Origin: Owenweeksia sp965229445 | GTDB lineage: Bacteria > Bacteroidota > Bacteroidia > Flavobacteriales > Schleiferiaceae | Assembly (NCBI GenBank): GCA_965229445.1 | Contig: OZ245876.1 | Coordinates: forward strand, 496,001 to 560,000 | Direction: 5' to 3' | Length of the DNA stretch: 64,000 bases | Part shown: positions 24,914 through 33,939 of the stretch, piece after piece | Layout: each line of letters begins with the position of its first letter | Numbering within the stretch: position 1 is the stretch's first letter | Program-made: the position numbers and the translations under genes | Notes under the pieces: model-generated | The model's input: the letters and a program-made list of their open reading frames with translations, nothing else | Database searches by the model: none | What the model was told of the DNA's origin: nothing

Positions 24914-27121
24914 TTATTTCCCACCTGGAGGACAATGAAGACGCAGGAAATTGGTATACAGAGTGGATAAATGCTGGAAAGTGCCTGTACCTTCACCTAA
25001 GCCATGAGACCGGTTAGGGTAGGGCATAAATTGGAATTGTTTGTTGTGCTTGATCAGTTCATTCACCAACATTTCCGCGTTTTGGTAGTGAACATTGTCA
25101 TCTCCCGTGCCATGAATGTAGAGCAATTTACCCTCCAAATTTTTGGCGTACGTAACCGGCGATCCTGCCACAAAATCCTCTTTATTTTCTTGTGGTAGCC
25201 CCATATAACGTTCCTGGTAAATATTGTCATAAGTCAATTGATTGGCAACAGCCGCAATCGCGATTCCAGTTTTATAAATCTCAGGATATTGAAACATTAA
25301 GTTAAGGGTGGCAGAACCACCGCCGCTCCATCCCCAAACCGCGATGCGTTCTGGATCAACAAAGTCCCATTTTAATATTTCACGGGCGGCCATAGCCTGA
25401 TCATGAATGTTGATCACACCTATTTTGCGATAAATAGATTTTCGCCATGCCCTTCCTTTTGGAGCAGGTGTGCCCCGGTTATCTATTGAAATGTAGATAT
25501 ATCCATCCTGGGTCATATCGCCAAGATACAGTCGGTTTCGACCAATATTATATGCGTCCGTCACCGTAGCACCGGCTGGTTCGGTGTAAACATAGAACAC
25601 CACCGGATATTTTTTCGCGGGATCAAATTCCCTGGGCTTTACCATCCAAGCATCCATCTCTATCCCTTCCTCGGTGGTAATCTCAAAGAATTCGGTAGTC
25701 GGTTCTTCCTCCAGTTTATTTAAATTGAGTTCAATGCTTTCAGCCTCGGTCAAAGCCTTGTGGTCAGGGATGCTTATGAACTCTGTGCTAGTAGGGGTAT
25801 AATGATTTGAAAAGACATGATAGGCGTAACTGCCATCTGATGAAAAGGAATAATTATGTGTGCCCTGGAGGCTTTCCGGACTTATGAGCTTCATTTTCCC
25901 TTTGCCATTTACTTTGCATCGGTAAAGGTATTTTTGAGTAGCATTATCCGGTGAGGCTAAAAAGTATACAAAGCCTTCGTCCATATTAATGTGCTTCAAA
26001 TCAATCACATCGTAATCGCCTCGGGTGATGAGTTTCTCGGCTTTGCCTTCCAGAGAAACCTGATAAAGATGACGCCATCCGTCTTTTTCGGAGGCCCAAA
26101 GAATACTATGCGACTTGTCTAGAAAGTGAAAGTTATTGGTATAGTCAATGGCATAGGGGTTGCCTACTTGAAACAGATCTACCCAGGCTTCATCGGTTTC
26201 TTCAAAAATCATTTTTATGTCCTCCCCGGAAGTATGAGCTACAAATAATTTGCTGTGGTTTTGTTTTCTATTGAGTTGTTGAATTAATAGCCTATTAGAT
26301 TTGGGGATAAACTCCATACGTACCAGGTAATGCTGATTAGGGTCTCCAGGAATATTTAGCCAGGTAGTTTTCCTGTCAGATAAGTTTACTACACCCACTT
26401 TGCAGGACGATGGACTCTCCCCAACTTTGGGATATTCCAGGGGTATCGGCTGAGAATACACATCCCCTAAATTATCTATCATGTAAAACTTTTTAATGGC
26501 GCTGGCATCAATTTGCCAATAGGCAATAGACTTGCTATCCGGACTCCATCTGAAACCATCTCTGCAGAAAAATTCTTCTTCATAAGCCCAATCAAAAGTG
26601 CCATTGATTATATCTGCGCTGCCATCTGTGGTTAAAGCCATAATCTCACCACTGGCATAGTCTTCAGAATACAGATTATTACCGGAAACATAGGCAATGG
26701 ATTTTCCGTCAGGAGAAAATTTGGCAAACATCAGGGAGGAGGGAGGCAGTCCTAATCCCAATTGTTTAAGCTTGCCGGAAATCAAGTCATAAACCCAATA
26801 ATCTCCCCGGGTATTTAGGCGCCATACCCTCTGGGTATTGGTAAATAGTAAGATTTTTTGCTGGTCTTCCGAAAATGAAAAATGCGCTACTTCCAATGCT
26901 TCAGATTCACCTTCAGGAGTGAGCTGTTTGGCGGTGATTACCGCTTTGGTTTCATGATTGGGCAAGGAATAGGTAACTATCTGCTTCTGTTCATACTTGT
27001 AATAAGAATCACCCTCGTTGGTCCAGTTTATTTGCGCTACGGAAGCAAGGCTAGGGATTAACAATAAGAAGACGTAGTAAAACTTATTTCTCCTTAATAG
27101 TGCTCTTATGGGGTGTTTCAT
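24914..27121 (-). CDS. Dipeptidyl-peptidase IV-like S9 serine peptidase
   Basis: 735 residues, the usual DPP-IV size. A signal peptide (FYYVFLLLIPSLASVAQ) directs it to the periplasm or beyond. Residues about 40-480 form the beta-propeller (including DWAYEEEFF, with the Glu pair that binds the peptide N terminus). The C-terminal alpha/beta-hydrolase has nucleophile S599 in GWSGGG, Asp in GTGDDNVHYQN and His in NRSHGLG. It removes Xaa-Pro dipeptides from peptide N termini. It lies 18 bp after the flavoprotein's start on the same strand, so the peptidase is transcribed first and the two may be co-transcribed. Confidence 0.94.
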   Translation of the reverse strand: MKHPIRALLRRNKFYYVFLLLIPSLASVAQINWTNEGDSYYKYEQKQIVTYSLPNHETKAVITAKQLTPEGESEALEVAHFSFSEDQQKILLFTNTQRVWRLNTRGDYWVYDLISGKLKQLGLGLPPSSLMFAKFSPDGKSIAYVSGNNLYSEDYASGEIMALTTDGSADIINGTFDWAYEEEFFCRDGFRWSPDSKSIAYWQIDASAIKKFYMIDNLGDVYSQPIPLEYPKVGESPSSCKVGVVNLSDRKTTWLNIPGDPNQHYLVRMEFIPKSNRLLIQQLNRKQNHSKLFVAHTSGEDIKMIFEETDEAWVDLFQVGNPYAIDYTNNFHFLDKSHSILWASEKDGWRHLYQVSLEGKAEKLITRGDYDVIDLKHINMDEGFVYFLASPDNATQKYLYRCKVNGKGKMKLISPESLQGTHNYSFSSDGSYAYHVFSNHYTPTSTEFISIPDHKALTEAESIELNLNKLEEEPTTEFFEITTEEGIEMDAWMVKPREFDPAKKYPVVFYVYTEPAGATVTDAYNIGRNRLYLGDMTQDGYIYISIDNRGTPAPKGRAWRKSIYRKIGVINIHDQAMAAREILKWDFVDPERIAVWGWSGGGSATLNLMFQYPEIYKTGIAIAAVANQLTYDNIYQERYMGLPQENKEDFVAGSPVTYAKNLEGKLLYIHGTGDDNVHYQNAEMLVNELIKHNKQFQFMPYPNRSHGLGEGTGTFQHLSTLYTNFLRLHCPPGGK

Positions 27122-27240
27122 CTGTGATAACTTAGAAATTGATGTTGGTATCCTGGAGTATTCGATGCTTATTTCGAGTAGGGATTTATAAAATAGAAAT
27201 TAATTTCGCCCAAGATCTTCTGAATCGGTAAACCTTCAGA

Positions 27241-29403
27241 CTAGTTAACGGTAGTGGTAGGAAAACCTCTATCCCGCATTAAGGCCTCAATCTTGGCATC
27301 ACGACCTCTAAACAATCTATAAGCTTCCGCCGGTTCCATAGAATTTCTGGGCGCAAACAAATACTTCACCAGTTTTTCGGCCATCTCTTCGTCATAAAAT
27401 CCTCCCGGTGCTTCTGCAAAGGCTTCGGCAGCATCTGCGGTTAACACATCGGCCCACATATAGCCGTAATAGGCTGTGGCATAAGATTCACCTGAAAACA
27501 CGTGGCCAAAATGTGGAGTACGGTGACGCATGGGTAATTGTGGGGGCATGTTGAGCTCCTCTAATGTCTCACGCTCAAATTTATCCACGTCTATATTGGA
27601 TGGATCGGCCAGGTGGAGCTTCATATCCATGAGTGCCGAAGCCAGATATTCTGTGGTTGCAAAGCCTTGATTAAAGGTAGAAGCTCTCTTGATCTTTGCC
27701 ACCAGATCGGCAGGCATTGGCTCACCGGTTTCGTTGTGCACCAGATAATTGTCAATCACTTCATCGGTAGAGAGCCACCTTTCCAGTAACTGCGACTGAA
27801 ACTCGGTGTAATCCCTTACCCCATTGTTGAGTGAAGGGTATCTCACGTTGGAAGAGAGGTAATGCAGGGCATGTCCAAACTCATGGAAGAAAGTGATGGC
27901 ATCATCCCAAGAAACTAACAGGGCTTCGCCGGGAGCGGGTTTTACAAAGTTCGAGTTATTTGTAGCCAGTACATTTTTCTTGCCATCGAAAGTGGAATAG
28001 TCACGGAAAGCATTGGCCCAGGCTCCGGATCGTTTTCCCTGGCGGGCGTAGGGATCGAGATACCAAAGCCCAACGTTTTCTCCTGAAGTCTTATCCCTTA
28101 CTTCCCAAACCCTAACATCTGCGTGGTATACGGGAACACTTCCTTCAGGCACCGGTGTAAATTGATAGTTGAACAGTCTGCCGGCCACGTAGTGCATGGC
28201 ATCTGTGAGCTTATCCAATTGAAGATATTGCTTCACTTCTTCTGAATCCAGATCGTATTTTTGCTTTCTCACCTTTTCAGCATAGAAACGGTAGTCCCAT
28301 GGTGCGATAGTAATATTATCTCCATTTTTATCAGCTAAGGCCTGCATATCTGCCACCTCCTCTGCTACTCTGGCAATAGCCGCCGGCCATACCGCTTCCA
28401 TTAAATCTATAGCTCTTTCCGGTGTTTTAGCCATGCGATCTTGCAGTCGCCATTCCGCATAATTATCATAGCCCAGAAATTCTACGCGTTCACGGCGTAG
28501 TTTTAAAATTTTGGCTATCAATTCTTTGTTGTCGTATTCATCGCCATTATCACCTCGGGAGTAAAAATTGGTCCATACCTGTTTGCGCAATGCGCGCTCC
28601 GTAGAATAAGTGAGAAAGGGATCGATGCTGGAGCGGGTATTGGTAACAGCATATTTGCCTGGCTGACCTTTGTCGGATGCTATTTTTGCGGCAGACTTGA
28701 TATATCCTGGAGAAAGGCCACCCAGTTGATCTTCCGTCAGGTAGGTTACGTAGTTTTCTTCATCGTGTAATACGTTATTGGAGAACCTGGTGTACAGGCT
28801 GGAGAGCTCCTTATTGATGGCCGCATAGCGCAGTTTTTTGTCTTGATCGAGTTCCGCACCATTCATTTCAAAGCGTTTGTAAGTCAAATCCAATACCCTT
28901 TGTTGGTCAGGCTCGAGGGGTGTGGTTTGAGATGCTTCATAAACTGCCTTAATGCGTTGAAATAGCTTCTCATTTTGAGAGATTTTGGAGCGAAACTCTG
29001 AAAATTGAGGAGCCAGTTCGGTTTCAATAGCCCTGAATTCAGGACTCGACATATTGCTGCTCAGAATATCATAATAGGTTAAACCACGCTTCAGTTCCTC
29101 TCCTGAGCGCTCCATTGCTACAAGCGTATTTTCAAAGGTAGGAGGTTCTGGGTTGTTGGCGATCGCTTCAATGTCTTCAAGGTTTAAAGCCATGCCGCTT
29201 AGCATGGCCTCTTTGACATCTTCCACTTTCATTTGATCAAAAGCCGGTACACCTCCATAGGGACCAGTCCAGGGTTTCAGTAAGACATTGTTGACAGCTG
29301 GTTCTTTTTTTGATTCCTGAGGAGATTCTGAGCAATTAGTGATTGCAAGCATTATGAGGCAGAGTATAAAGCAGCGAATAATAGTTCGTGGAAAATTTAA
29401 CAT
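27241..29403 (-). CDS. M3-family metallopeptidase lipoprotein (Dcp-like)
   Basis: 720-residue zinc peptidase of the oligopeptidase A / dipeptidyl carboxypeptidase family. The zinc motif HEFGH is at H507-H511 (FFHEFGHALHYLSSN), and the distal motif around FGHVFSGESYATAYYGYMWADVLTADAAEAF is typical of M3. The signal peptide ends at a lipobox (AITNC, Cys about residue 24), so it is an envelope lipoprotein. It cleaves short peptides, complementing the DPP-IV next to it. A 119-bp gap separates them. Confidence 0.94.
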   Translation of the reverse strand: MLNFPRTIIRCFILCLIMLAITNCSESPQESKKEPAVNNVLLKPWTGPYGGVPAFDQMKVEDVKEAMLSGMALNLEDIEAIANNPEPPTFENTLVAMERSGEELKRGLTYYDILSSNMSSPEFRAIETELAPQFSEFRSKISQNEKLFQRIKAVYEASQTTPLEPDQQRVLDLTYKRFEMNGAELDQDKKLRYAAINKELSSLYTRFSNNVLHDEENYVTYLTEDQLGGLSPGYIKSAAKIASDKGQPGKYAVTNTRSSIDPFLTYSTERALRKQVWTNFYSRGDNGDEYDNKELIAKILKLRRERVEFLGYDNYAEWRLQDRMAKTPERAIDLMEAVWPAAIARVAEEVADMQALADKNGDNITIAPWDYRFYAEKVRKQKYDLDSEEVKQYLQLDKLTDAMHYVAGRLFNYQFTPVPEGSVPVYHADVRVWEVRDKTSGENVGLWYLDPYARQGKRSGAWANAFRDYSTFDGKKNVLATNNSNFVKPAPGEALLVSWDDAITFFHEFGHALHYLSSNVRYPSLNNGVRDYTEFQSQLLERWLSTDEVIDNYLVHNETGEPMPADLVAKIKRASTFNQGFATTEYLASALMDMKLHLADPSNIDVDKFERETLEELNMPPQLPMRHRTPHFGHVFSGESYATAYYGYMWADVLTADAAEAFAEAPGGFYDEEMAEKLVKYLFAPRNSMEPAEAYRLFRGRDAKIEALMRDRGFPTTTVN

Positions 29404-29537
29404 GGCAAAGATTTAAGTGCAAGGTACCAAGTAATGTTTTCTTACTGTCAAAATTGATTCCCCTCACTATTCAAGTTGGGATGAATTCAAACCTCTTTAT
29501 TGACCAGCGATGTTAAAATCTGCCATGCTCATAAAAG

Positions 29538-29909
29538 TCAGGAGGTGATCATTAGGTAATAGCCATCCAAATCCCGTAAACAAAACTCTTCTCTCCCTGA
29601 GTTTTCGCTTAAATGTATTGTACTTTCAATTTTAGCGGATAACTTTTGCGCCTGCTGCCACACTACTTCTAAACTTTCTACTTTTAAATATAGAATAAGG
29701 CCATTTCCGGGAGTAATTTCAGGATTGACCATGGTAGGATGCTCATGTTGGCTCCATTTGTGGAGGGCAAGAAAGACTTCCCCTTTTTCATCTGCAAGCA
29801 TTTCAAAGGTCGGCCCACCGTGCATGCTTTTACAACCAAGTAATTCCTGATACCATTGGGAGCTTTCTTCAACCTGATGTACGGCGATAATAGGAAGGTT
29901 TTTTATCAT
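29538..29909 (-). CDS. VOC/glyoxalase-superfamily protein
   Basis: 123 residues with the betaalphabetabetabeta pattern of the vicinal-oxygen-chelate fold: IIAVHQVEESSQWYQELLGCK at the start and REEFCLRDLDGYYLMI at the end. Such proteins bind a metal and act as lyases, dioxygenases or resistance binders. The specific substrate cannot be deduced. It stands alone. Confidence 0.8.
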   Translation of the reverse strand: MIKNLPIIAVHQVEESSQWYQELLGCKSMHGGPTFEMLADEKGEVFLALHKWSQHEHPTMVNPEITPGNGLILYLKVESLEVVWQQAQKLSAKIESTIHLSENSGREEFCLRDLDGYYLMITS

Positions 29910-30085
29910 CGGGGATGTTGGAATTAGACCTACAATTTAGGCTAATGAGATGAGAACAGAAGAAGGAGGAGAAATGAAAAACCAGAAACTCAGAAAGAAT
30001 AGCTATCTGCCTACCTATGCTGGAAGTGGCATCCCTATTCGGATGTTTCGAAGCCTGTATAGGCTGCCCTTGAGATACTAAAATT

Positions 30086-30625
30086 CTATTTTAAGGCTGG
30101 AGGGGCATCTTTGAAATGTGGATACTTACCCAGAAGTTTGCCCACTAATACTGTGGCAGGGAAGATCACTTTTTTTATGAATGAAGGAATTTCAGGCATA
30201 TCATACTCTGAGGTGTATTTGGTCAGAAGGAATGCACTGTCAAATGCTTCGGGTTGCCCCTTGCCCGATTTATTCTGTGCTGCGTAAACCGCCGAAAGAA
30301 AAAATGCCAGGGAGTTTGCTGGTGCAACCCATCCGTGGCAGTGCAATGCCTCGTCACGTTCAGCCCAGAACTTGTGCGGAGTACCTCTTTTAAAAAGAAT
30401 ACTTTCCCCTTTAGAAAGGAATTTTGGCGCTTCTCCTGGTATTTGGTACCCCATTTTACCGGAAACCACGGTCAATTCTTCATCCTGCTTGAAATGTGTG
30501 TGCATCGCCGGGCCTGATTGGGGTTGGCAGTAGGCTTCAACAATAAGTTTATCGTTTTCGAGCTTCTTAAAGGTGAGCTTTTCACCAACGCAATTTTCAA
30601 TGGTGTGGGGGTAAGAAATTGGCAT
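30086..30625 (-). CDS. Cupin-domain protein
   Basis: 179 residues from the ATG at 30623-30625. A single cupin barrel is visible: PAMHTHFKQDEELTVVSGKMGYQI supplies the first cupin motif (H-x-H and E), and FKRGTPHKFWAERDEALHCHGWVAP the second. It may bind a metal and act as an isomerase, oxygenase or sensor. The frame extends 30 codons upstream, but that extension would run through the divergent tetR promoter, so the ATG at 30625 is preferred. It is divergent from a TetR regulator, likely its controller. Confidence 0.8.
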   Translation of the reverse strand: MPISYPHTIENCVGEKLTFKKLENDKLIVEAYCQPQSGPAMHTHFKQDEELTVVSGKMGYQIPGEAPKFLSKGESILFKRGTPHKFWAERDEALHCHGWVAPANSLAFFLSAVYAAQNKSGKGQPEAFDSAFLLTKYTSEYDMPEIPSFIKKVIFPATVLVGKLLGKYPHFKDAPPALK

Positions 30626-30654
30626 AGATATCAGGTTTGATGCGTAAAAGTATG

Positions 30655-30662
30655 TAAATTTG
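30655..30662 (+). promoter_or_regulatory. Candidate -7 element (TAAATTTG) for tetR
   Basis: TAAATTTG fits TAnnTTTG and ends four bases before the tetR ATG. It overlaps the palindrome described separately, so repressor binding there would block transcription. Confidence 0.45.
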
Positions 30663-30675
30663 GACAATGTCCAAA
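30659..30675. promoter_or_regulatory. Palindromic operator covering the tetR start codon
   Basis: TTTGGACA-A-TGTCCAAA is a perfect 17-bp palindrome centred on the A of the tetR start codon. TetR-family repressors bind such sites as dimers. Its overlap with the promoter-like TAAATTTG suggests autoregulation and possibly control of the divergent cupin gene. Confidence 0.6.
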
Positions 30676-31311
30676 AAAAGACCGGATACTCGACAAAGAA
30701 TTGCAGCCAAGGCACTGGAAATGTTCAACGAAAAGGGAATTGAATACGTGGGTATGCGCGAATTGGCCGCTTTGCTGGATATCCGTGTGAGCAATATCAC
30801 TTACTACTTTCCAACCAAAGATGACCTTGTTAATCATCTGTCACTGGAGCTCAATAAGCTCAACTCCGAAGTTCTGAAGACCCAGGAAAAACTGAGTATG
30901 GAAAGCTTCCTCATGAGGTTTTATCGCATCTTCCAGAATCACATGCAGTACAGGTGTTTGCTTTTGAGCTTTGTACACCTCATAACCCAGAATAAGAAAT
31001 GGGCGCAACGTTACCAGAAAACAGAGAGCGATCGAAATGCCACGCTGCGATCTAATCTCAGGGAATTGGCTGATGTCGGATACCTGGAGCTCAAAGACCG
31101 GCAAGAACTTGATTTTTTGGTTTCAACCATCGCTTTGATCGCAAGGTTTTGGATTTCAGAAGCCAGAGTTTCCTACCAGCATTTAAGCTCGAGGGAGCAG
31201 ATCAATCATTACATCTGGCTGATAAGCAAAAGCTTAGGCCCCTATCTCACGAGTATCGGAAAGAAGCAATCCAACAGGTTCTTGGCCAGCTTGGATCAGA
31301 TAGAGCTTTAG
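30667..31311 (+). CDS. TetR/AcrR-family transcriptional regulator
   Basis: 214 residues with an N-terminal TetR helix-turn-helix: TRQRIAAKALEMFNEKGIEYVGMRELAALLDIRVSNITYYFPTKDDLVNHL (about residues 8-58). The rest is an all-helical ligand-binding and dimer domain without a recognisable ligand. It diverges from the cupin gene, and a palindrome overlaps its start, so it is probably an autoregulated repressor of one or both genes. Confidence 0.9.
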   Translation: MSKKRPDTRQRIAAKALEMFNEKGIEYVGMRELAALLDIRVSNITYYFPTKDDLVNHLSLELNKLNSEVLKTQEKLSMESFLMRFYRIFQNHMQYRCLLLSFVHLITQNKKWAQRYQKTESDRNATLRSNLRELADVGYLELKDRQELDFLVSTIALIARFWISEARVSYQHLSSREQINHYIWLISKSLGPYLTSIGKKQSNRFLASLDQIEL

Positions 31312-31579
31312 CCACAATAAACTATGATTCCCCCTATCAGGGCACCGTATCACCCGATCTGTACTTCGATTCAGGTGCCACTACCCTTGCCTGAGGTTGT
31401 CCTTTAGAGTCTCCTGACGGCAAGTGAAATTCCTCGAGAATTTTTGAAAGACAGATTGAGCGAGCCATCCGTCATTTTTAGTGTATCCCGGCAAAGAATC
31501 CATAGAAAGTTCTAATTATTGCCGTTCAGGACCTTGAAAAGTTTCCATAATCTTTATAAATATGGTTTGAGAAATGACT

Positions 31580-32494
31580 TTACCACTTCTTCCAACCACA
31601 GACATTCCTAAAACCTGTGTAGGCATTGCATCCAGGCGTACTGAAAGTATCGGCTTCTGCAATTCTCGTGGCCTGATCTACCCAGCCGCCTCCACGGGCT
31701 ATACCTTCCACATCGGTCCATTCGCGCACATTACCCCTGAGATCTAAGAGGCGCGGCCGTTTACTTTTATAATAATCCAGAGAACTAACTTGGATGGGTA
31801 CATTAATGGTCTGCGGGGATGTATGCGTGCAGGTATCTGTCTCACAAACAATTCGCGCATAGATCAATTCCTGTTGATTGCACTTCTCGGTTAGGCATTT
31901 TGCTATTTGAATCGCATGGATTGAGTCTGCTGCGTGCATAGCCATAAGGGCCTCTTCATCGCTAGGCAAGCGGTAAGAAGGATAATAGGGTAGCTTTTGG
32001 TCTGTTAGATTAGTCGTTAGTTTATCAGAATAGTAGCGCTCAATGGTGAAATGAGTAGTGGGTTTTGGTGCGGTGTCAATCTTAATGAGTTTGTGGGAAA
32101 CCAGGTAACTCTCCATAACACGGTCAGAGCGCCATTTAGAATATTCTCTAGCTTGTTCCTGACTAACGCCTACCACCGGATAATAATGATATGCCGGATG
32201 ACTGTGGTAGTGTTTGCTCAATGGTTCAAGGCAGGAATCGATGCTTAACCAGGTGCTGGTGTCGGGAAGTGTCCTCAAGTATTCTTCAGACTCTCTGCCA
32301 AACACGCTGCCGGTCCAACTGGTATATTCACGCCAATCAATATTGGTAATCTCGTTGAGGTCACAATAGAAATTACTGTCCAGTGCCATAGTTCCAGGTG
32401 GGGTGAATTCTGGAAAATGAGACGAACTAATCTGCTTTCTGGAATAGCAGGCTGTGATCAGTGCTGAGAGGAAAAGTAGAATCAGGCGTTTCAT
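31580..32494 (-). CDS. SUMF1/FGE-fold lipoprotein (Gld-like)
   Basis: 304 residues with a signal peptide ending in a lipobox (ALITAC, Cys about residue 16). The body shows the formylglycine-generating-enzyme fold landmarks: NEITNIDWREY, PVVGVSQEQAREYSKWRS, YRLPSDEEALMA, LLDLRGNVREWT and GIARGGGW with a final TGFRNVCGW. In Bacteroidota such lipoproteins include GldJ and GldK of the gliding/T9SS machinery, but this one is shorter and not clearly either. The catalytic Cys pair of true FGE is not evident, so a structural or binding role is more likely. Confidence 0.82.
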   Translation of the reverse strand: MKRLILLFLSALITACYSRKQISSSHFPEFTPPGTMALDSNFYCDLNEITNIDWREYTSWTGSVFGRESEEYLRTLPDTSTWLSIDSCLEPLSKHYHSHPAYHYYPVVGVSQEQAREYSKWRSDRVMESYLVSHKLIKIDTAPKPTTHFTIERYYSDKLTTNLTDQKLPYYPSYRLPSDEEALMAMHAADSIHAIQIAKCLTEKCNQQELIYARIVCETDTCTHTSPQTINVPIQVSSLDYYKSKRPRLLDLRGNVREWTDVEGIARGGGWVDQATRIAEADTFSTPGCNAYTGFRNVCGWKKW

Positions 32495-32599
32495 TGGGTC
32501 AATTATAGCAATAACATAATGGGTTATGAAGGCAGTATAAGGATAGAGCGGATAATTAGCCTGCCGGCCGGGATCTAATCATTTAAATCATCATCTCTA

Positions 32600-33298
32600 C
32601 TATTCCTTTACAAAACGGATAGGGGGAAAATCTTGAAACTTTATTAAATACACTCCACTGTTTAATGCTCCAAGGTCTATAAAGTAACGGGCAGTTCCTA
32701 GCTGAACTACGGAACCCAGTACATTAAGGATCTTATACTGGCTGGCTTGGGATAGTCCCGAAATTTGAACTTGATCTCTACCCGGATTGGGAAAGACACT
32801 TACACTCGATGCAGATAAGTTTTCTGATAAAGTGATTGATTGATTGCTGGAGCGCATGTAAGAAAAGCCTCCTCCTGCATGTACTCCATTTCCAAGACCA
32901 ACCGTCCAGCTCAGAAATTTGATATCTATGTATATGTCTTCAGAGATAAGGTGCAACACCATGTCTTGATTAACCATATTGGAAGGAAAACTGGAAACCG
33001 TCAATTCCCAATTAGCAAAGCTGAGAGAAGCGAGATTTGCGGTGGTGCCTTTGGCCCACTCGGTATCTTCAGGACTAAATAGATTGACGTACGACGACTC
33101 TGATTTAATATTGAATACTCCTTTCGAATTCGCGCGAGTGAGCCATACCTCATTGGTGATCCTATCCTGGTAAGCGGCCTGTGTCCAGTCAGTGCTATCT
33201 GGCTTGGTAAATGTGACTGGTGCGCCGGTCCAAATGCTTTGGCCAAGGGTGGTGGTAGACCAAAGTATGATTGAGACGATGATGAGTGGAAGTTTCAT
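32600..33298 (-). CDS. Secreted T9SS cargo protein, paralogue 1
   Basis: 232 residues: signal peptide (about 1-19), a novel-looking domain starting IWTGAPVTFTKPDSTDWTQAAYQDRIT and including FSPEDTEWAKGTTANL, DMVLHLISEDIYIDIKFLSW and GGGFSYMRSS, then a type IX sorting domain (VFPNPGRDQVQISGL...GVYLIKFQDFPPIRFVKE). It is a close paralogue of the 33940-34653 gene, from which it is separated by a repeat array. The function of the conserved domain is unknown; it is expected to be exported across the outer membrane by T9SS. Confidence 0.85.
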   Translation of the reverse strand: MKLPLIIVSIILWSTTTLGQSIWTGAPVTFTKPDSTDWTQAAYQDRITNEVWLTRANSKGVFNIKSESSYVNLFSPEDTEWAKGTTANLASLSFANWELTVSSFPSNMVNQDMVLHLISEDIYIDIKFLSWTVGLGNGVHAGGGFSYMRSSNQSITLSENLSASSVSVFPNPGRDQVQISGLSQASQYKILNVLGSVVQLGTARYFIDLGALNSGVYLIKFQDFPPIRFVKE

Positions 33299-33400
33299 AT
33301 CTATTTATTAATGGGTATAGCAATTTCAGGGAAAGTGGCGCCTTGAAGGGAAATCGTACCAGACGTACTACGAAGATAATCAATATGTTGGATGGAGGGC

Positions 33401-33701
33401 CTCTTCGATACGCCACCTGGGGGTGGCTACTCAGAGGGACAACCTCTTCGATTCGTCAACTGGAGATAGTTATTCGGAAGGACAAGCTCTTCGGTACCTC
33501 AACTAGGTGTGATAGCCTAGAGGGACAAGCTCTTCGATACCTCAACTGGGGGTGGCTACTCAGAGCGACAAGGGCTTCGATTCGTTAACAGGAGATAGTT
33601 ATTCGGAGGGACAAGCTCTTCGATACCTCAACTAGGGGTGTTAGCTTAGAGTGACAAGCTTTTCGATAGGTCACTACAATTGGCTATTCAGAGCAGTGTA
33701 T
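33401..33701 (+). repeat. Array of seven 43-bp repeats with a 129-bp higher-order period
   Basis: Units start at 33401, 33444, 33487, 33530, 33573, 33616 and 33659, exactly 43 bp apart, each beginning near CTCTTCGAT and ending near GGGACAAG. Units 1 and 4, 2 and 5, and 3 and 6 resemble each other most, so a three-unit block (129 bp) was duplicated. The sequence recalls the TTCGA...CTCAG intergenic palindromes common in Bacteroidota. No spacer/repeat pattern as in CRISPR: the whole unit repeats. Confidence 0.88.
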
Positions 33702-33939
33702 CCGGATCTGTAAACACTGGTAGTACAATCTTATTGAATGGCTTTTGCTTGTGGAATGGTGTGGTGAAGCTCCATAAGGGCGAAGGAAAAACAAACTTAT
33801 GACTGAAGCTTTCATACGTACTCGTCCTGCGCATGACCTATCATTAAATAGGCGCATCGCATGTCAATCTGAATACTTGATGTATAAAATTTCCTTCAGA
33901 TTGCGTGTCGGACAAAGGCAGCTGTATGGAAGCCCTATG

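Noticed and set aside
30626..30715. Longer cupin protein starting at 30715
   Set aside because: The extra 30 codons cover the tetR promoter and its start codon and look like non-coding translation.
33401..33701. Possible CRISPR array from the regularly spaced 43-bp repeats
   Set aside because: The whole unit repeats with no unique spacers, unit pairs 1/4, 2/5 and 3/6 are most alike, and no cas genes are near.
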